The notes: generated by a model from the sequence alone, not told the origin. 61,563 bases of DNA from Streptomyces sp. JJ36 (GCF_021696945.1 NZ_JACYHE010000031.1:1-61563); one strand, 5' to 3'; shown: positions 40,727 to 49,703, counted from the first letter of the stretch. Made by a program: numbers and translations.

Positions 40727-41629
40727 GTGTTGTCGTGGGAGAGGCTGCGCGTGTTCGAGGCGGTGGCCCGGCTGGGATCCGTCCGGGCGGCGGCCGAAGA
40801 GCTGTACGTGACGGGTTCGGCCGTCTCGCAGCACCTGCGCCGCCTGGAGCGCGAGGCCGGCTGCCGGCTGGTCGAGGCCGACGGGCGGGGCATCAGGCTG
40901 ACCCACGAGGGCCGCGTGTTGTCCGTCTCCGCCCATGAGATGGTGGCCACCGCCACCCGGGCACGGCAGGACCTGGCAGCGATCAGCGGACTGGTCGCCG
41001 GCCCGCTCCGGGTCGGGGCCGTCGCCTCCGTCCTCCGAGGTCTGCTGCCGCAGACGCTCGTGGCTCTCACCCGTAGGTTCCCCCGGCTCGAACCCCGGGT
41101 CCGGGACGGCGAAGCAGCGGACATGCTGCCGGAACTCCGTACCCGGCAACTGGACGCCGTCGTCATGGAGAGCTGGGCCCACGCCCCGACCACCATGCCT
41201 CCCGGCACGCACACGCACACCCTCGCCAGGGAACAGGCCCTGCTCGCGGTCCACGAGACCCACCCGTTCGCCGGCCTGGAGGAAGTGCCGGTCAGCACGC
41301 TTCACGAGCAGATCTGGACGAGTTGCGCGGCGGGAAGCGACGCCCACCACTCGCTGCTTCAGCTTCTGCGCCAGCACGGAGTGACCGACGCCCAGGTCCG
41401 CTTCTGCGTGGCCGACTACGCCACCCAGCTGCAACTGGTGGCCGCCGGGCTCACCGCCGCACTCATCCCTCAGATGGCCGTCCCGGCCACGCACGAAGGG
41501 GTACGGCTCATCCCGTGCCGGCCGGCGGTGACCCGTACCCTCGCCGTGGCCACCGCACCTGCCACGGAGACTCCCGCGGTCCACGCCTTCGTCGCCGAGA
41601 TGAGCCGCGCCGCACACGATCTTCTCTGA
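40727..41629 (+). CDS. LysR-family transcriptional regulator
   Basis: A 300-aa protein with an N-terminal winged helix (LRVFEAVARLGSVRAAAEELYVTGSAVSQHLRRLEREAGCRLVE, residues 6-50) and a periplasmic-binding-type effector domain from about residue 90. The binding helix is the typical SAVSQHLRRLE. It starts at a GTG (40727) without a clear ribosome site; the adjacent TTG is an alternative. It is divergent from the EamA exporter, the classic LysR-target arrangement. The 62-bp spacer contains an AT-rich stretch (ttatcgttgat, tgtagtatc) likely to hold both promoters. Confidence 0.93.
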   Translation: MLSWERLRVFEAVARLGSVRAAAEELYVTGSAVSQHLRRLEREAGCRLVEADGRGIRLTHEGRVLSVSAHEMVATATRARQDLAAISGLVAGPLRVGAVASVLRGLLPQTLVALTRRFPRLEPRVRDGEAADMLPELRTRQLDAVVMESWAHAPTTMPPGTHTHTLAREQALLAVHETHPFAGLEEVPVSTLHEQIWTSCAAGSDAHHSLLQLLRQHGVTDAQVRFCVADYATQLQLVAAGLTAALIPQMAVPATHEGVRLIPCRPAVTRTLAVATAPATETPAVHAFVAEMSRAAHDLL

Positions 41630-41756
41630 GAGGGGCCCAGGTTCGAGGCTGCGGTGCGGGTACGGCTCGCCGGCCGCCCCGCGCCGGCCGGCCCGAGGAG
41701 GCACCGTGCACGCACCGGGCGCCCTCCGGGCCCGTCTGACCTCCAACCACCCCGGC

Positions 41757-42881
41757 TCATCGGCGGGGACTGCCGCCGGCGTCGGCGGCCCCCGTGGCTG
41801 ACGGCGCACCGGGGCATGCGGGGAGCAGCGCGCCGAGGACCGCGGGGGCGTCGCGCCGCCGGGTGCCGACAAGGACGGTGCGGTCGCCGTCCCGGCATTC
41901 GACGACCACGCAGTCGTGGTTGTAGGCGCCCATCCAGCCGTCGGGGTCCCCGGGCTGCAGCGCCCGCACGTCCCGGACGGTCAGTGTCTCCGGAAGCGTC
42001 CGGCAGGCGATGCGCCCGTCCGGATCCGGGGTGGCCGCCGGGCGCCCGTCGCCCAGTACCAGGTGTCCGAAGCCCGCCACGCTGTACGGGACGTCCCCGT
42101 GCACACCGGCACGCACCACCCGCCTCCCGTCGGGCGGCACCGGCACGATGCCGCTGGTGTCCGCGACCCGCCGCGCGCGCCGCCGCAGCCACCACGCCAG
42201 CAACACCGCGAGGCACCCGACCGGCGGCACGCCGGCCAGTGCGATGAGCAGAACCTCCGGTACGTCGTCGCCCGCCAGGGCGGCGAAGAACCCGACGCCG
42301 CCGTGCGCCATGCCGGTCAGGAAGCCCACGCTGAGCTGCCAGGCGTCGGCATACGGGGCGGAGGGATAGCGGTTGTGCTGCCACCAACTCGTCCACAGCA
42401 TCCCCAGTCCGAGGGACACCAGAGCGAGACCGGCGCCCAGCGATATGCGCCAGTCGTCCACCACCGACGCCTTGGTCTCCTGGACGACGCCGCCGAGCCC
42501 CACCCTGCGGATCTCCCCCCGCCAGTACGTCACGGTGATCTCGTCACCGGCGCTCAGGCGTTCGTACACCGGGTCCGCGTCGGCCATACGGATACGCTGC
42601 ACGGAGTCGTCACCGCGCTCGGTGAAGTGCAGCCAGTAGCGGACGCCCTTGCCGTAGGGCTGGGTCTCGGTGGCCTCGACCGTCGCGGGGACGGAGTTCG
42701 TACACGCGTCCGCGTGTGTCCCGGCCGGGCACGCGGACGCAGCGCGGTACGCGCGCTCGTCCGCCAGGTCGTCCCGTGCGACGAGGAACAGCACGCCGGA
42801 CCCCAGCAGAAGCAGCACGCCGATACCTGCGGGGACGAGCGACTTCCACGCGGGCAGCGCCTTCCGCCTCCGGTCCGCCAT
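41757..42881 (-). CDS. Membrane protein with DUF3592-like extracellular domain
   Basis: A 374-aa protein with an N-terminal helix (SLVPAGIGVLLLLGSGVLFLVA), an exported segment with paired cysteines (ASACPAGTHADACTNS) and a DUF3592-like stretch (VEATETQPYGKGVRYWLHF ... YERLSAGDEITVTYWRGEIRRV). Three further membrane helices and a cytosolic tail follow. The ATG at 42881 has GGGGTGGGG upstream, and a GTG 13 codons earlier is possible. The function is unknown. The next gene upstream (42994-43485) is a smaller membrane protein in the same direction and may be cotranscribed. Confidence 0.75.
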   Translation of the reverse strand: MADRRRKALPAWKSLVPAGIGVLLLLGSGVLFLVARDDLADERAYRAASACPAGTHADACTNSVPATVEATETQPYGKGVRYWLHFTERGDDSVQRIRMADADPVYERLSAGDEITVTYWRGEIRRVGLGGVVQETKASVVDDWRISLGAGLALVSLGLGMLWTSWWQHNRYPSAPYADAWQLSVGFLTGMAHGGVGFFAALAGDDVPEVLLIALAGVPPVGCLAVLLAWWLRRRARRVADTSGIVPVPPDGRRVVRAGVHGDVPYSVAGFGHLVLGDGRPAATPDPDGRIACRTLPETLTVRDVRALQPGDPDGWMGAYNHDCVVVECRDGDRTVLVGTRRRDAPAVLGALLPACPGAPSATGAADAGGSPRR

Positions 42882-42993
42882 GTCCCCACCCCCGTGCCGC
42901 AATCGCTCGTCCTCGTGCACATTCTGCCGTGGGGCTGACCGGAACGACGCAGGCAGGCGCTCCGTGTCCGCGCGTCTGGGCGGCCGACGGGTG

Positions 42994-43485
42994 CTACCGC
43001 ATACGCCGCCTACCGGCGTCGGTGCGGGCGCGGCGTTCGGAGGCGAAGCCGGCGGCGATGGCGAGGCTCGCGGCGGTCAGGGCGAGGGACGCGGCGGCCG
43101 GGTTGACGTAGCCGGGGACGTCGTGCGTGGCGTAGCCGCCGCCGTCGCTGGTCTCGCAGAAGAAGCGCAGGGGCACGAAGTCCACGGTGTAGTCGATGAC
43201 GTGTCCGACCTCCTCCTCGCGGCCGGCGATGCGGCAGGGCGGCAGCGGCGCCGACCCCGCGCCGCCGTCCTCCGCCTCGAGGACCGCACCGGCCACGTAG
43301 AGCGTGCCCCACAGGTAGACGGCCGTCGCGACGGCTCCGGCGAACGCTGCACCGGCGCGCAGGACGGGGACGGCGCCGGAACGCCGGACGCCGTGGCGTA
43401 CGAGTGTCTGGATGCCGTAGCCGAGGAAGCCGAGGACGGCGGCCACGCCGGCCAGGAAGACCGCCGGGAAGAGGAACAACATCAT
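42994..43485 (-). CDS. Small membrane protein of unknown function
   Basis: A 163-aa protein with three or four hydrophobic segments (LFLFPAVFLAGVAAVLGFLGYGI, AGAAFAGAVATAVYLWGTLYVAGAV, PAAASLALTAASLAIAAGFA). A short extracytoplasmic region carries two cysteines (LPPCRIAGREEEVG ... FFCETSDGGG). Codon usage is normal for the window. The start is one of two adjacent ATGs at 43485/43482. No family is recognised. Confidence 0.6.
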   Translation of the reverse strand: MMLFLFPAVFLAGVAAVLGFLGYGIQTLVRHGVRRSGAVPVLRAGAAFAGAVATAVYLWGTLYVAGAVLEAEDGGAGSAPLPPCRIAGREEEVGHVIDYTVDFVPLRFFCETSDGGGYATHDVPGYVNPAAASLALTAASLAIAAGFASERRARTDAGRRRMR

Positions 43486-43764
43486 GGTCACCACCCGCCC
43501 GGGACGGAGAGTTGCGCGGCGGGTGGATCGGCGGGAGCTGGTGGGGGCATGGAGCGAGTCGAGCAGGGCTGATCGCGGGCTCGCTGTGGTGGAGCCCACA
43601 CTTCCGGCAACAGGGCTGTCACAGCTGCCGGGTTGCCGTGCGGTGTCGCGGCCGGGGCAGTGGCGGGTGCGTTGCCGGGTGCGGCCGCTTCCGCCGCGAC
43701 ACCAGGGCCACAGGAGAACCCGGCAGAGGTCGGGCACAGGCGGGCACCCGGAGGGCCGGTGGAC

Positions 43765-44193
43765 TCACAGGGGGCACTCGGCCCAGACCGTCTTGCCGGG
43801 GCCGTTCCGCTCCCGTACGCCCCAGCGCACGGCCAGTGCCTCCACCAGGAGCAGCCCGCGCCCGTGCGCCGCATCCGAAGCCGGCGGCAACCGTACGGGC
43901 GGCGCCGGATGTGTGTCGGAGACCTCGACGCGGAGGACGCCGCGGTCGGCGTCGTGCGCGAGCCGCAGGGCGAAGTCCCGTCCGGGCACCCGGCCGTGGA
44001 GCACGGCGTTCGAGGCCAGTTCGGCGACGACGAGCGTCGCGGCGTCGTGTGCCGCCGTGCCGCGCGGCACGCCCCACTCCGTGAGCTGGTGGGCGGCGAG
44101 CAACCGGGCGAGGCGGGCGCCGCGCCTGGTGGCGGAGAGCCGCTGGACGAACGTACGGACGGGAGTGGGGGTTTGGGGATGTGGTGCGGTCAT
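43765..44193 (-). CDS. HATPase_c anti-sigma-factor-like ATP-binding protein
   Basis: A 142-aa GHKL ATPase domain of the RsbW/SpoIIAB type very common in Streptomyces. The N box ELASNAVLHG, the metal-binding EVSDTHPAPP and the G box HGRGLLLVEAL are visible, and the protein ends WGVRERNGPGKTVWAECPL. These proteins often accompany an XRE/DUF5753 and a DUF397 gene, as here, where those genes diverge from it. A 7-bp inverted repeat lies between them. The partner (sigma factor or anti-anti-sigma) is not identifiable. Confidence 0.88.
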   Translation of the reverse strand: MTAPHPQTPTPVRTFVQRLSATRRGARLARLLAAHQLTEWGVPRGTAAHDAATLVVAELASNAVLHGRVPGRDFALRLAHDADRGVLRVEVSDTHPAPPVRLPPASDAAHGRGLLLVEALAVRWGVRERNGPGKTVWAECPL

Positions 44194-44241
44194 GCCGAGC
44201 AGCGTCGCGGAGGGAGGGGCGCGCGGGAAGGAACGGCACCC

Positions 44242-44259
44242 ATACAGCTTCCGCTGTAT
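44242..44259 (+). promoter_or_regulatory. Inverted repeat between divergent HATPase and XRE genes
   Basis: ATACAGC-ttcc-GCTGTAT is a perfect 7-bp inverted repeat with a 4-bp spacer. It lies 49 bp from the HATPase start and 82 bp before the XRE start and is a likely operator, plausibly for the XRE protein. Confidence 0.5.
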
Positions 44260-44340
44260 CAGTTCCTCCGCTGGACTGGGCGGATGACCGCGCGTGACCA
44301 TGGAGACACGGAACGGGACTGCGTGCGGAAGGCGGGTGCG

Positions 44341-45204
44341 ATGGGGACGGACCACCACGGCGGCGGGGTGCCCGGATGCGGGGGCAACGGCGAGCCGGAA
44401 CTGTCGGACAGTCTCAAGACCTTCGGGGCGGTCCTCAAGGCGCTGCGGGACGAGGCGCGGCTGACACAGGAGGAGTTCGCGCCGCGGGTCAGCTACTCCG
44501 CCGCGTACGTCGCCAAGATCGAGCAGGGGAAGCGTTTCCCGCCTCGCGACCTCGTCGACCGGTGCGAGGACGTCCTCGGCCCGCCGGCCGCCCGCGTGCT
44601 CGGCGCCGCGGCCCGCAGCCTCACCCGGAAGGTCGGCCTCGCCTCGTGGTTCCAGCACTGGGCGGCGATCGAGGAGGAAGCGGTGTCCCTGTACGCCTAC
44701 GAGTGCCGGGTGATCCCGGGGCTTCTCCAGCCCGAGTGCTACATCCGGGAGTTGTTCCGGCGACGCCTGCCCCCGCTGAGCGAGGACCAGTGCGAGCGCC
44801 AGGTGGACGGACGGCTCGCACGTCAGCGGCTCCTGGTGGAGCGGCCGAACACGGAGTTCTGCTTCCTGGTCGAAGAGGCTCTGCTCCGGCGCGGTTTCGG
44901 CGGCCCCGGAGTGTCCCGGGCACTGCTGGAACACCTTCTGGTACAAGGAGACCGGCGCAACGTCGAGATCCAGGTCATGCCCCTCGAACGCCCCGATCAC
45001 TACGGCTTCGAAGGACCCATGTACCTGGCCGAGTCCCCGGACCACCGCTGGGCCGGCTACGTCGAGGGCCACGAGAACAGCATGCTGATCACTGCCCCGA
45101 AGTCGTCCAGCGCCATGCTCCAGCGCTATGGAAGGATGCGTGCACAGGCTCTGAGCCACCAGGACAGCATGAGCCTGCTGGAGCGGATGCGAGGGGCACT
45201 ATGA
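44341..45204 (+). CDS. XRE-family regulator with DUF5753 domain (WhiJ-like)
   Basis: A 287-aa protein with a helix-turn-helix domain (FGAVLKALRDEARLTQEEFAPRVSYSAAYVAKIEQGKRFPPRDL, residues 27-70). A DUF5753 domain follows, recognisable by VIPGLLQPECYIREL and EIQVMPLERPDHYGFEGPMYLAE. Such proteins act with small DUF397 partners in Streptomyces development and antibiotic control (the WhiJ family). The ATG at 44341 has GGAAGGCGGG upstream, and an in-frame ATG at 44284 is possible. It overlaps the DUF397 gene by four bases. Confidence 0.93.
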   Translation: MGTDHHGGGVPGCGGNGEPELSDSLKTFGAVLKALRDEARLTQEEFAPRVSYSAAYVAKIEQGKRFPPRDLVDRCEDVLGPPAARVLGAAARSLTRKVGLASWFQHWAAIEEEAVSLYAYECRVIPGLLQPECYIRELFRRRLPPLSEDQCERQVDGRLARQRLLVERPNTEFCFLVEEALLRRGFGGPGVSRALLEHLLVQGDRRNVEIQVMPLERPDHYGFEGPMYLAESPDHRWAGYVEGHENSMLITAPKSSSAMLQRYGRMRAQALSHQDSMSLLERMRGAL

Positions 45205-45398
45205 CGACGACGGACCTGGTCTGGGTGAAGAGCACCTACAGCGGAGGCGGCGGGGACAACTGCGTCGAGGTCGCGGTACGCCCCGGGGCCGTGCTCGTCA
45301 GAGACACGAAGGACACGCGGCGGCCGCCGCTCTCCGCGAGCCCCGAGGCGTGGTCGGCCTTCGCCGCCTACACGGCGGCCGGACGCAGCGCGCACTGA
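45201..45398 (+). CDS. DUF397 protein, partner of XRE/DUF5753
   Basis: A 65-aa DUF397 protein with the hallmark WVKSTYSGGGGDNCVEVAV near the start, VLVRDTKDT in the middle and WSAFAAYT near the end. It is translationally coupled to the upstream XRE gene (ATGA). DUF397 proteins are thought to antagonise or modulate their XRE partner, as in the WhiJ-type pairs. Confidence 0.93.
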   Translation: MTTTDLVWVKSTYSGGGGDNCVEVAVRPGAVLVRDTKDTRRPPLSASPEAWSAFAAYTAAGRSAH

Positions 45399-45422
45399 CC
45401 TCGCGCCCGGCCCTGATGGGCC

Positions 45423-46073
45423 CTACACCTCCTGCACTCCGAAGAGTTCGCGGCAGGGTTCCAGGCCGGTGAGCTGGACGGGGACGGTGCGGTGGGAGTC
45501 CCAGTCGGCGCGGGAGAGGCGGAGGCGCTGCACGGTACGGGCGCGACCCTGGACGGAGGCGGTGACGATGCCGTCCGGCCGGTAGCCGAGCTTCCGGGAG
45601 ACGGCCAGGGAGGCGGCGTTGCCGGTCATGGCGCCGGAGGTGACGTGGCGGGCGTCCAGCCCCGCGAAGGCCAGGTGCAGGACGGCCGCGCGCATCTCGG
45701 TGCCGAGGCCCTGGCCCTGGTGGGCCAGGCCGAGCCAGGACCCGGTCTCGCCCTCCCGGGTCACGGCGAAGTCCTCGGTCGAGAGGTCCTGCCGGCCGAC
45801 GACCTTCCCGTCGTGCAGCACCGCCAGGGTCAGCGTCCACTTCTCCGGGTGCCAGCCCGCGACGGTGCCGAGCACGTGCTGGAAGGTCCCGCGGGCGCGG
45901 GTGGCGGGGCCGCCGTCGGTCCAGGGCACGGTGAAGGGCATGTCCCCCTCGGCGTGGACGCCGTCGGCGGCGACCGCACAGAGTTCGGTGAGCAGCCGCA
46001 TGCCCGGGAGGCGCAGCTCCAGGCGCGGGGTGGTGAGGCGGAGCCCGTACAGGGGCCAGACATCGGCTGTCAT
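45423..46073 (-). CDS. GNAT-family N-acetyltransferase (RimJ/RimL-like)
   Basis: A 216-aa protein with the Acetyltransf_3 layout: LTTPRLELRLP at the start, the acetyl-CoA loop LAHQGQGLGTEMRAAVLHLAF and NAASLAVSRKLGYRPDG near the end. In this subfamily HQGQGLGTE replaces the QxxGxG/A motif. The acceptor is unknown; small molecules or protein N-termini are typical. It is convergent with the DUF397 gene. Confidence 0.92.
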   Translation of the reverse strand: MTADVWPLYGLRLTTPRLELRLPGMRLLTELCAVAADGVHAEGDMPFTVPWTDGGPATRARGTFQHVLGTVAGWHPEKWTLTLAVLHDGKVVGRQDLSTEDFAVTREGETGSWLGLAHQGQGLGTEMRAAVLHLAFAGLDARHVTSGAMTGNAASLAVSRKLGYRPDGIVTASVQGRARTVQRLRLSRADWDSHRTVPVQLTGLEPCRELFGVQEV

Positions 46074-46222
46074 GCAGGGAGCCTGCCGGAGCGGGCCGCG
46101 GCCGTCGAGCGAATAAGACGGCCGTCGCGGGGCCGCGGTGCGGTGCCGGTCCGGGCGCAGGCGCCCGCGCGAAGCGCGGCGGCGCCGCACCGTGCACGCA
46201 CGGGCTCCCTGCGCCCGGCCGG

Positions 46223-46552
46223 TCACTCTTCGGGCACGGCCATCTCGCCGAGCAGGGACCAGTCGTCCTGCGGGACGGTGGTGTTGATCACCCGCGGGGT
46301 CTCGGCGAGGTGCTGCGGAAGGTGCTGCTGGGCGGCGCGGAAGTGGTCGGACTGCACGTGGGCCGCGCCGGCCTCCTCGTCGCGGAAGGCCTCGACGAGG
46401 GTGTACTCGGCGGGGTCGTCCACGCCGCGGGACCACTCGAACCAGAGGCAGCCGGGCTCGGCGCGGGTCGCCTCGGTGAACTCGGCGGCGATCTCCGGCC
46501 AGCGTGCGGCGTGCTCCGGGCGGACCTTGAACTTCGCGGTGATGAAGATCAC
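46223..46552 (-). CDS. ABM-domain monooxygenase (quinol monooxygenase-like)
   Basis: The 109-aa antibiotic-biosynthesis-monooxygenase fold starts FITAKFKVRPEHAARWPEIAAEFTEATRAEPGCLWFEWSRGVDDPAEYTLVEAFRDEEAGAAHVQSDHFR, the usual pattern of a dimeric ferredoxin-like protein. The GTG at 46552 is chosen because AAGGAG lies eight bases upstream; an ATG 11 codons earlier lacks one. The substrate is unknown, and many homologues are general redox proteins. Confidence 0.88.
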   Translation of the reverse strand: MIFITAKFKVRPEHAARWPEIAAEFTEATRAEPGCLWFEWSRGVDDPAEYTLVEAFRDEEAGAAHVQSDHFRAAQQHLPQHLAETPRVINTTVPQDDWSLLGEMAVPEE

Positions 46553-46924
46553 GTTCTGGGCTCCTTCGTCGGGCGGTGTTCCCATTCTGCGCAGGCCGTA
46601 CGGGTGCCGCGGCGGCGGGGCGGCGCGGGCGAGTCCCCGGGTGGACGCGGCCTGCGGGTGCCGCGGTTGCCCGGCCCCGGACCGTTTCGTCCGGCGCCCG
46701 GAGCCGTATCGCCCGGCCCGGCGCGTACGCGCCGGGCTCCGCGCGCTCCCGGCGTCGCTCCCCTCGCTCGGCGCCGCGCGGCCCCGTCGTCCGGCGGTGC
46801 CCGGCGGCACCGGAACGACGCGCGGACGTCTCCGTATGGTCACGAGCGGATAACAACGCTACCCTGACGCGGCACCCCCGCTGACCACGGGAACGGACAG
46901 GCCGACGCGCGAGCTAGGGAACGG
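46553..46924. other. Intergenic region upstream of the acyltransferase gene
   Basis: This 372-bp gap between divergent genes shows no convincing ORF with coding bias and a ribosome site. The only AT-richer patch, about 46845-46870 (gcggataacaacgctaccctg), includes TACCCT and could be the acyltransferase promoter. Confidence 0.45.
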
Positions 46925-49156
46925 ATGAGTACGCGAGAGCCGACACAGGGTCAGGTACGCAGGTCGGGCGGCGGGGCGCCGCACCGCTCCCCGGGAGCCG
47001 GCGCGGAGGCGGGCCCCGGGCCCCGGCCGGACCCCGGCGCCAGAGCCGGAGCCGCAGCCGGAGGAGGAGCGGCGGCCCACCGGGGCCACGGCTTCCGGCC
47101 CGATGTGGAGGGGCTGCGGGCGCTGGCGGTGGGCGCGGTGCTGGCGTACCACGCCGGGGTGAACACGTTCGGCGGCGGCTATGTCGGCGTGGACGTCTTC
47201 TTCGTGATCTCCGGCTTTCTCATCACCGGTGTGCTGCTGCGGGAGCTGGAGCGCAGCGGCACCCTCTCGCTGCGCCGTTTCTACGCGCGCCGGATGCGCC
47301 GGCTGCTGCCGCTGACGGTCGTGGTGCTGAGCACGGTGGTGCTGCTGGCGTCGTGGCTGATGTCGCCGGTGCAGCGGAAGGGCGTCTTCGAGGACGTGAT
47401 CGCGTCCGCGCTGTACGTCGTCAACTGGCAGCAGGCGCAGCAGGCCGTGGACTACTCGGCGGCGGGCACCGAGGCGAGCCCGGTGCAGCACTTCTGGTCG
47501 CTGGCGGTGGAGGAGCAGTTCTATCTGGTGTGGCCGCTGGTGCTGCTGGCGGTCTGCTGGTGGTGCCGTCGCGGCCGGCGCCGTGAGGATCACCTGGACG
47601 GCCGGACGAGTGAGCGGCTGGGCGCCGGCCCGGGTTTCCGCCGCCGGCTCGCCCTGGTGCTCGGGGCGCTCACGGTGGCCTCCTTCGGGTACGCCGTGCT
47701 GCTGACCGCGCGGGAGGGCGGCGCGGCCTACTTCTCGACGGCGGCCCGTGGCTGGGAGCTGGCCGTGGGCGGGCTGCTGGCGCTGGTCCCGGCGCCCCGG
47801 CTGCGGCCGCGGCGGGTGTCCGCCCGGTCTGCGGCGACGGTGCTGGGCGCGGCCGGGCTGGCCGCGGTGCTGGGGGCGGTCGTCTGGTACGGCGAGGACA
47901 CCCCGTTCCCGGGGACGGCCGCCCTGCTGCCGGTGCTCGGCACGGCGGCGGTGATCGCGGCGGGGGCGGTCGCCGCGGACTCCCCGGTGGGGCGGCTGCT
48001 GACGCTGCGGCCGGTGCGGTACGTGGGGCGGATCTCGTACTCCTGGTACCTCTGGCACTGGCCGGCGCTGGTCTTCGCCACGGTCTGGCTGGGTGATCTG
48101 CCCACCTCGCTGGCGCTGGCGGTGGTGGTGCTCTCCTGGGTCCCGGCGGCGCTGACGCACGAGCTGGTGGAGAACTACTTCCGCGGCGCTCCGCGGTTCG
48201 CCCCGACGGGTGCCGCGCTGCGGCTGGGCATGGCCTGCACCCTGGTGTCGGTGCTGGTGGCCGCGCTGCCGTGGAGCCGGGTGCCCACGGTGCCGCTGGC
48301 CTCGCCCGAACAGGTGAAGGGCGCCAAGGCACTGGAGGAGGACCCGACGCCGCAGCAGCGGGCCGACGCGCTGCGGCCGGTGCCCGCGGAGGCGACGAAG
48401 GACAAGGGGAAGGTGCACGCGGACGGCTGTCTGGTGCCGCAGCGGGACACGGAGTCGCCGGACTGCGTCTACGGGGACCCCGCGTCCGGCACCACCGTGG
48501 TGCTCTTCGGCGACTCGCACGCGATGCAGTACGCACCCGCCCTGGAGCAGGTGGCGGAGCGGCGCGGCTGGCGGCTGGTGGTGCTGACCAAGTCGGCGTG
48601 CACGCCTGCCGAGACCACGACGTACAACCCGCAGTTCAAGCGGGAGTACACGGAGTGCGGCGAGTGGCGGTCGCGTGCGATGGAGCGCATCGAGGAGGAG
48701 AGCCCGTCGCTGGTGATCACCGGTAACCGTGCCACCACGAAGGCCGCGGAGGCCGGCAAGCCGCTGGACCGGAAGCGCAGCGCCGAGGCGGTGCGGGACG
48801 GCTTCACCACGACGCTGCGGGCGCTCCGGGACACCGGCGCCTCCGTGGTGACGCTGGCGGACAACCCGCATCCGCCGGAGGACATCCCGTCCTGCGTGTC
48901 CAACTCACTCGAACGGCTTACGGAGTGCGCGTTCGACGAACGCGTCGGACGAGGCTTCGAGCGGGTCAACGCCGAGGCGGCGGAGGAGTTGCCGGACGTG
49001 GAGCTGGTGGACCCGCTACCGGTGCTGTGCCCGGACGGGACCTGTCCCGCGGTGATCGGCAACGCGCTGGTCTACCGCAACGGCGCCCACATCACCGCGA
49101 CCTACATGGAGACCCTGGGCGACTGGCTGGACGAGGCGCTGCCGCAGACGGTGTGA
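46925..49156 (+). CDS. Acyltransferase-3/SGNH fusion membrane protein (OafA-like)
   Basis: A 743-aa protein with a disordered Gly/Ala N-terminus (1-55). An acyltransferase-3 domain with ten membrane helices follows (about 58-425; starts FRPDVEGLRALAVGAVLAYHAG, with VDVFFVISGFLITGVLLREL and HFWSLAVEEQFYLVWPLVLL). A periplasmic SGNH domain occupies about 490-740, with VLFGDSHAMQY holding the nucleophile Ser and ALVYRNGAHIT near the end. It probably O-acylates a cell-surface glycan or secreted product. The usual Asp before the catalytic His is Asn here (RNGAH). The ATG has AGGGA upstream. Confidence 0.92.
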   Translation: MSTREPTQGQVRRSGGGAPHRSPGAGAEAGPGPRPDPGARAGAAAGGGAAAHRGHGFRPDVEGLRALAVGAVLAYHAGVNTFGGGYVGVDVFFVISGFLITGVLLRELERSGTLSLRRFYARRMRRLLPLTVVVLSTVVLLASWLMSPVQRKGVFEDVIASALYVVNWQQAQQAVDYSAAGTEASPVQHFWSLAVEEQFYLVWPLVLLAVCWWCRRGRRREDHLDGRTSERLGAGPGFRRRLALVLGALTVASFGYAVLLTAREGGAAYFSTAARGWELAVGGLLALVPAPRLRPRRVSARSAATVLGAAGLAAVLGAVVWYGEDTPFPGTAALLPVLGTAAVIAAGAVAADSPVGRLLTLRPVRYVGRISYSWYLWHWPALVFATVWLGDLPTSLALAVVVLSWVPAALTHELVENYFRGAPRFAPTGAALRLGMACTLVSVLVAALPWSRVPTVPLASPEQVKGAKALEEDPTPQQRADALRPVPAEATKDKGKVHADGCLVPQRDTESPDCVYGDPASGTTVVLFGDSHAMQYAPALEQVAERRGWRLVVLTKSACTPAETTTYNPQFKREYTECGEWRSRAMERIEEESPSLVITGNRATTKAAEAGKPLDRKRSAEAVRDGFTTTLRALRDTGASVVTLADNPHPPEDIPSCVSNSLERLTECAFDERVGRGFERVNAEAAEELPDVELVDPLPVLCPDGTCPAVIGNALVYRNGAHITATYMETLGDWLDEALPQTV

Positions 49157-49209
49157 CGCCGGGCGGTGTGACGCCGGGCGGTGTGACGCCGGGCGGTGTG
49201 ACGCGGGGC
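49150..49209 (+). repeat. Four tandem 15-bp repeats across the acyltransferase stop codon
   Basis: GGTGTGACGCCGGGC is repeated four times at 49150, 49165, 49180 and 49195, the last with one change. The first copy contains the gene's TGA at 49154-49156. Each copy brings a TGA in the same frame, so the coding end is protected by serial stops. Confidence 0.9.
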
Positions 49210-49258
49210 GGTGGGCACGCGCGGTGACGGCCGGCCGCTCGCGTCACCCGGACGGCCC

Positions 49259-49492
49259 CTACGGCACCGCGGGCGGCAGCAGGTGGTCGAGGGCGCCCGA
49301 CTTGGCCTCGGCGACGAGGGACCCGAACTGGTCGGCGCTCATCTGCACGCGCTGACCGAAGTCGTCGGTGAGCAGGACCCGCTTCTCCGCCGCCGCCGAC
49401 GGGTCCACGAAGAGCTGGGGGCACCCGCAGTCGCAGTTGCCGCAGAACGTGGCCACCGGCTCCGGGTGCGAGGGCTGCGTCCCGTGCGTCAT
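49259..49492 (-). CDS. Small cysteine-rich Streptomyces protein
   Basis: The 77-aa protein has a CGNCDCGCPQLFVDPSA cluster (four Cys within eight residues) followed by KRVLLTDDFGQRVQMSADQFGSLVAEAK. The pattern is recurrent in Streptomyces beside XRE/DUF5753 and DUF397 genes, and the cysteines suggest a metal site. The XRE gene upstream in the same direction supports that association. Function unknown. Confidence 0.75.
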   Translation of the reverse strand: MTHGTQPSHPEPVATFCGNCDCGCPQLFVDPSAAAEKRVLLTDDFGQRVQMSADQFGSLVAEAKSGALDHLLPPAVP

Positions 49493-49703
49493 GGTCGTGC
49501 CGCCTTCCGTCGTCTGTCGGTCGTCCCCGCCGGCGCGCGGGCGCGCCGACGGGCCGGCGACAAGGGGTTACCCGGGCAGGCGGGGCGGGAAGCCGCGCGG
49601 GGCCCCAACGCGGGGGCGCATCGCGGCACGTACGCACATACCCGCGCTCCCCCGTGCCGCCTCCGCGCCGGCGGAGCGCCCCCGGGAGCGGGCGGCGCCG
49701 GGC

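Noticed and set aside
43486..43764. Possible small gene between the two minus-strand genes
   Set aside because: Short frames lack a ribosome site and family resemblance. Treated as non-coding.
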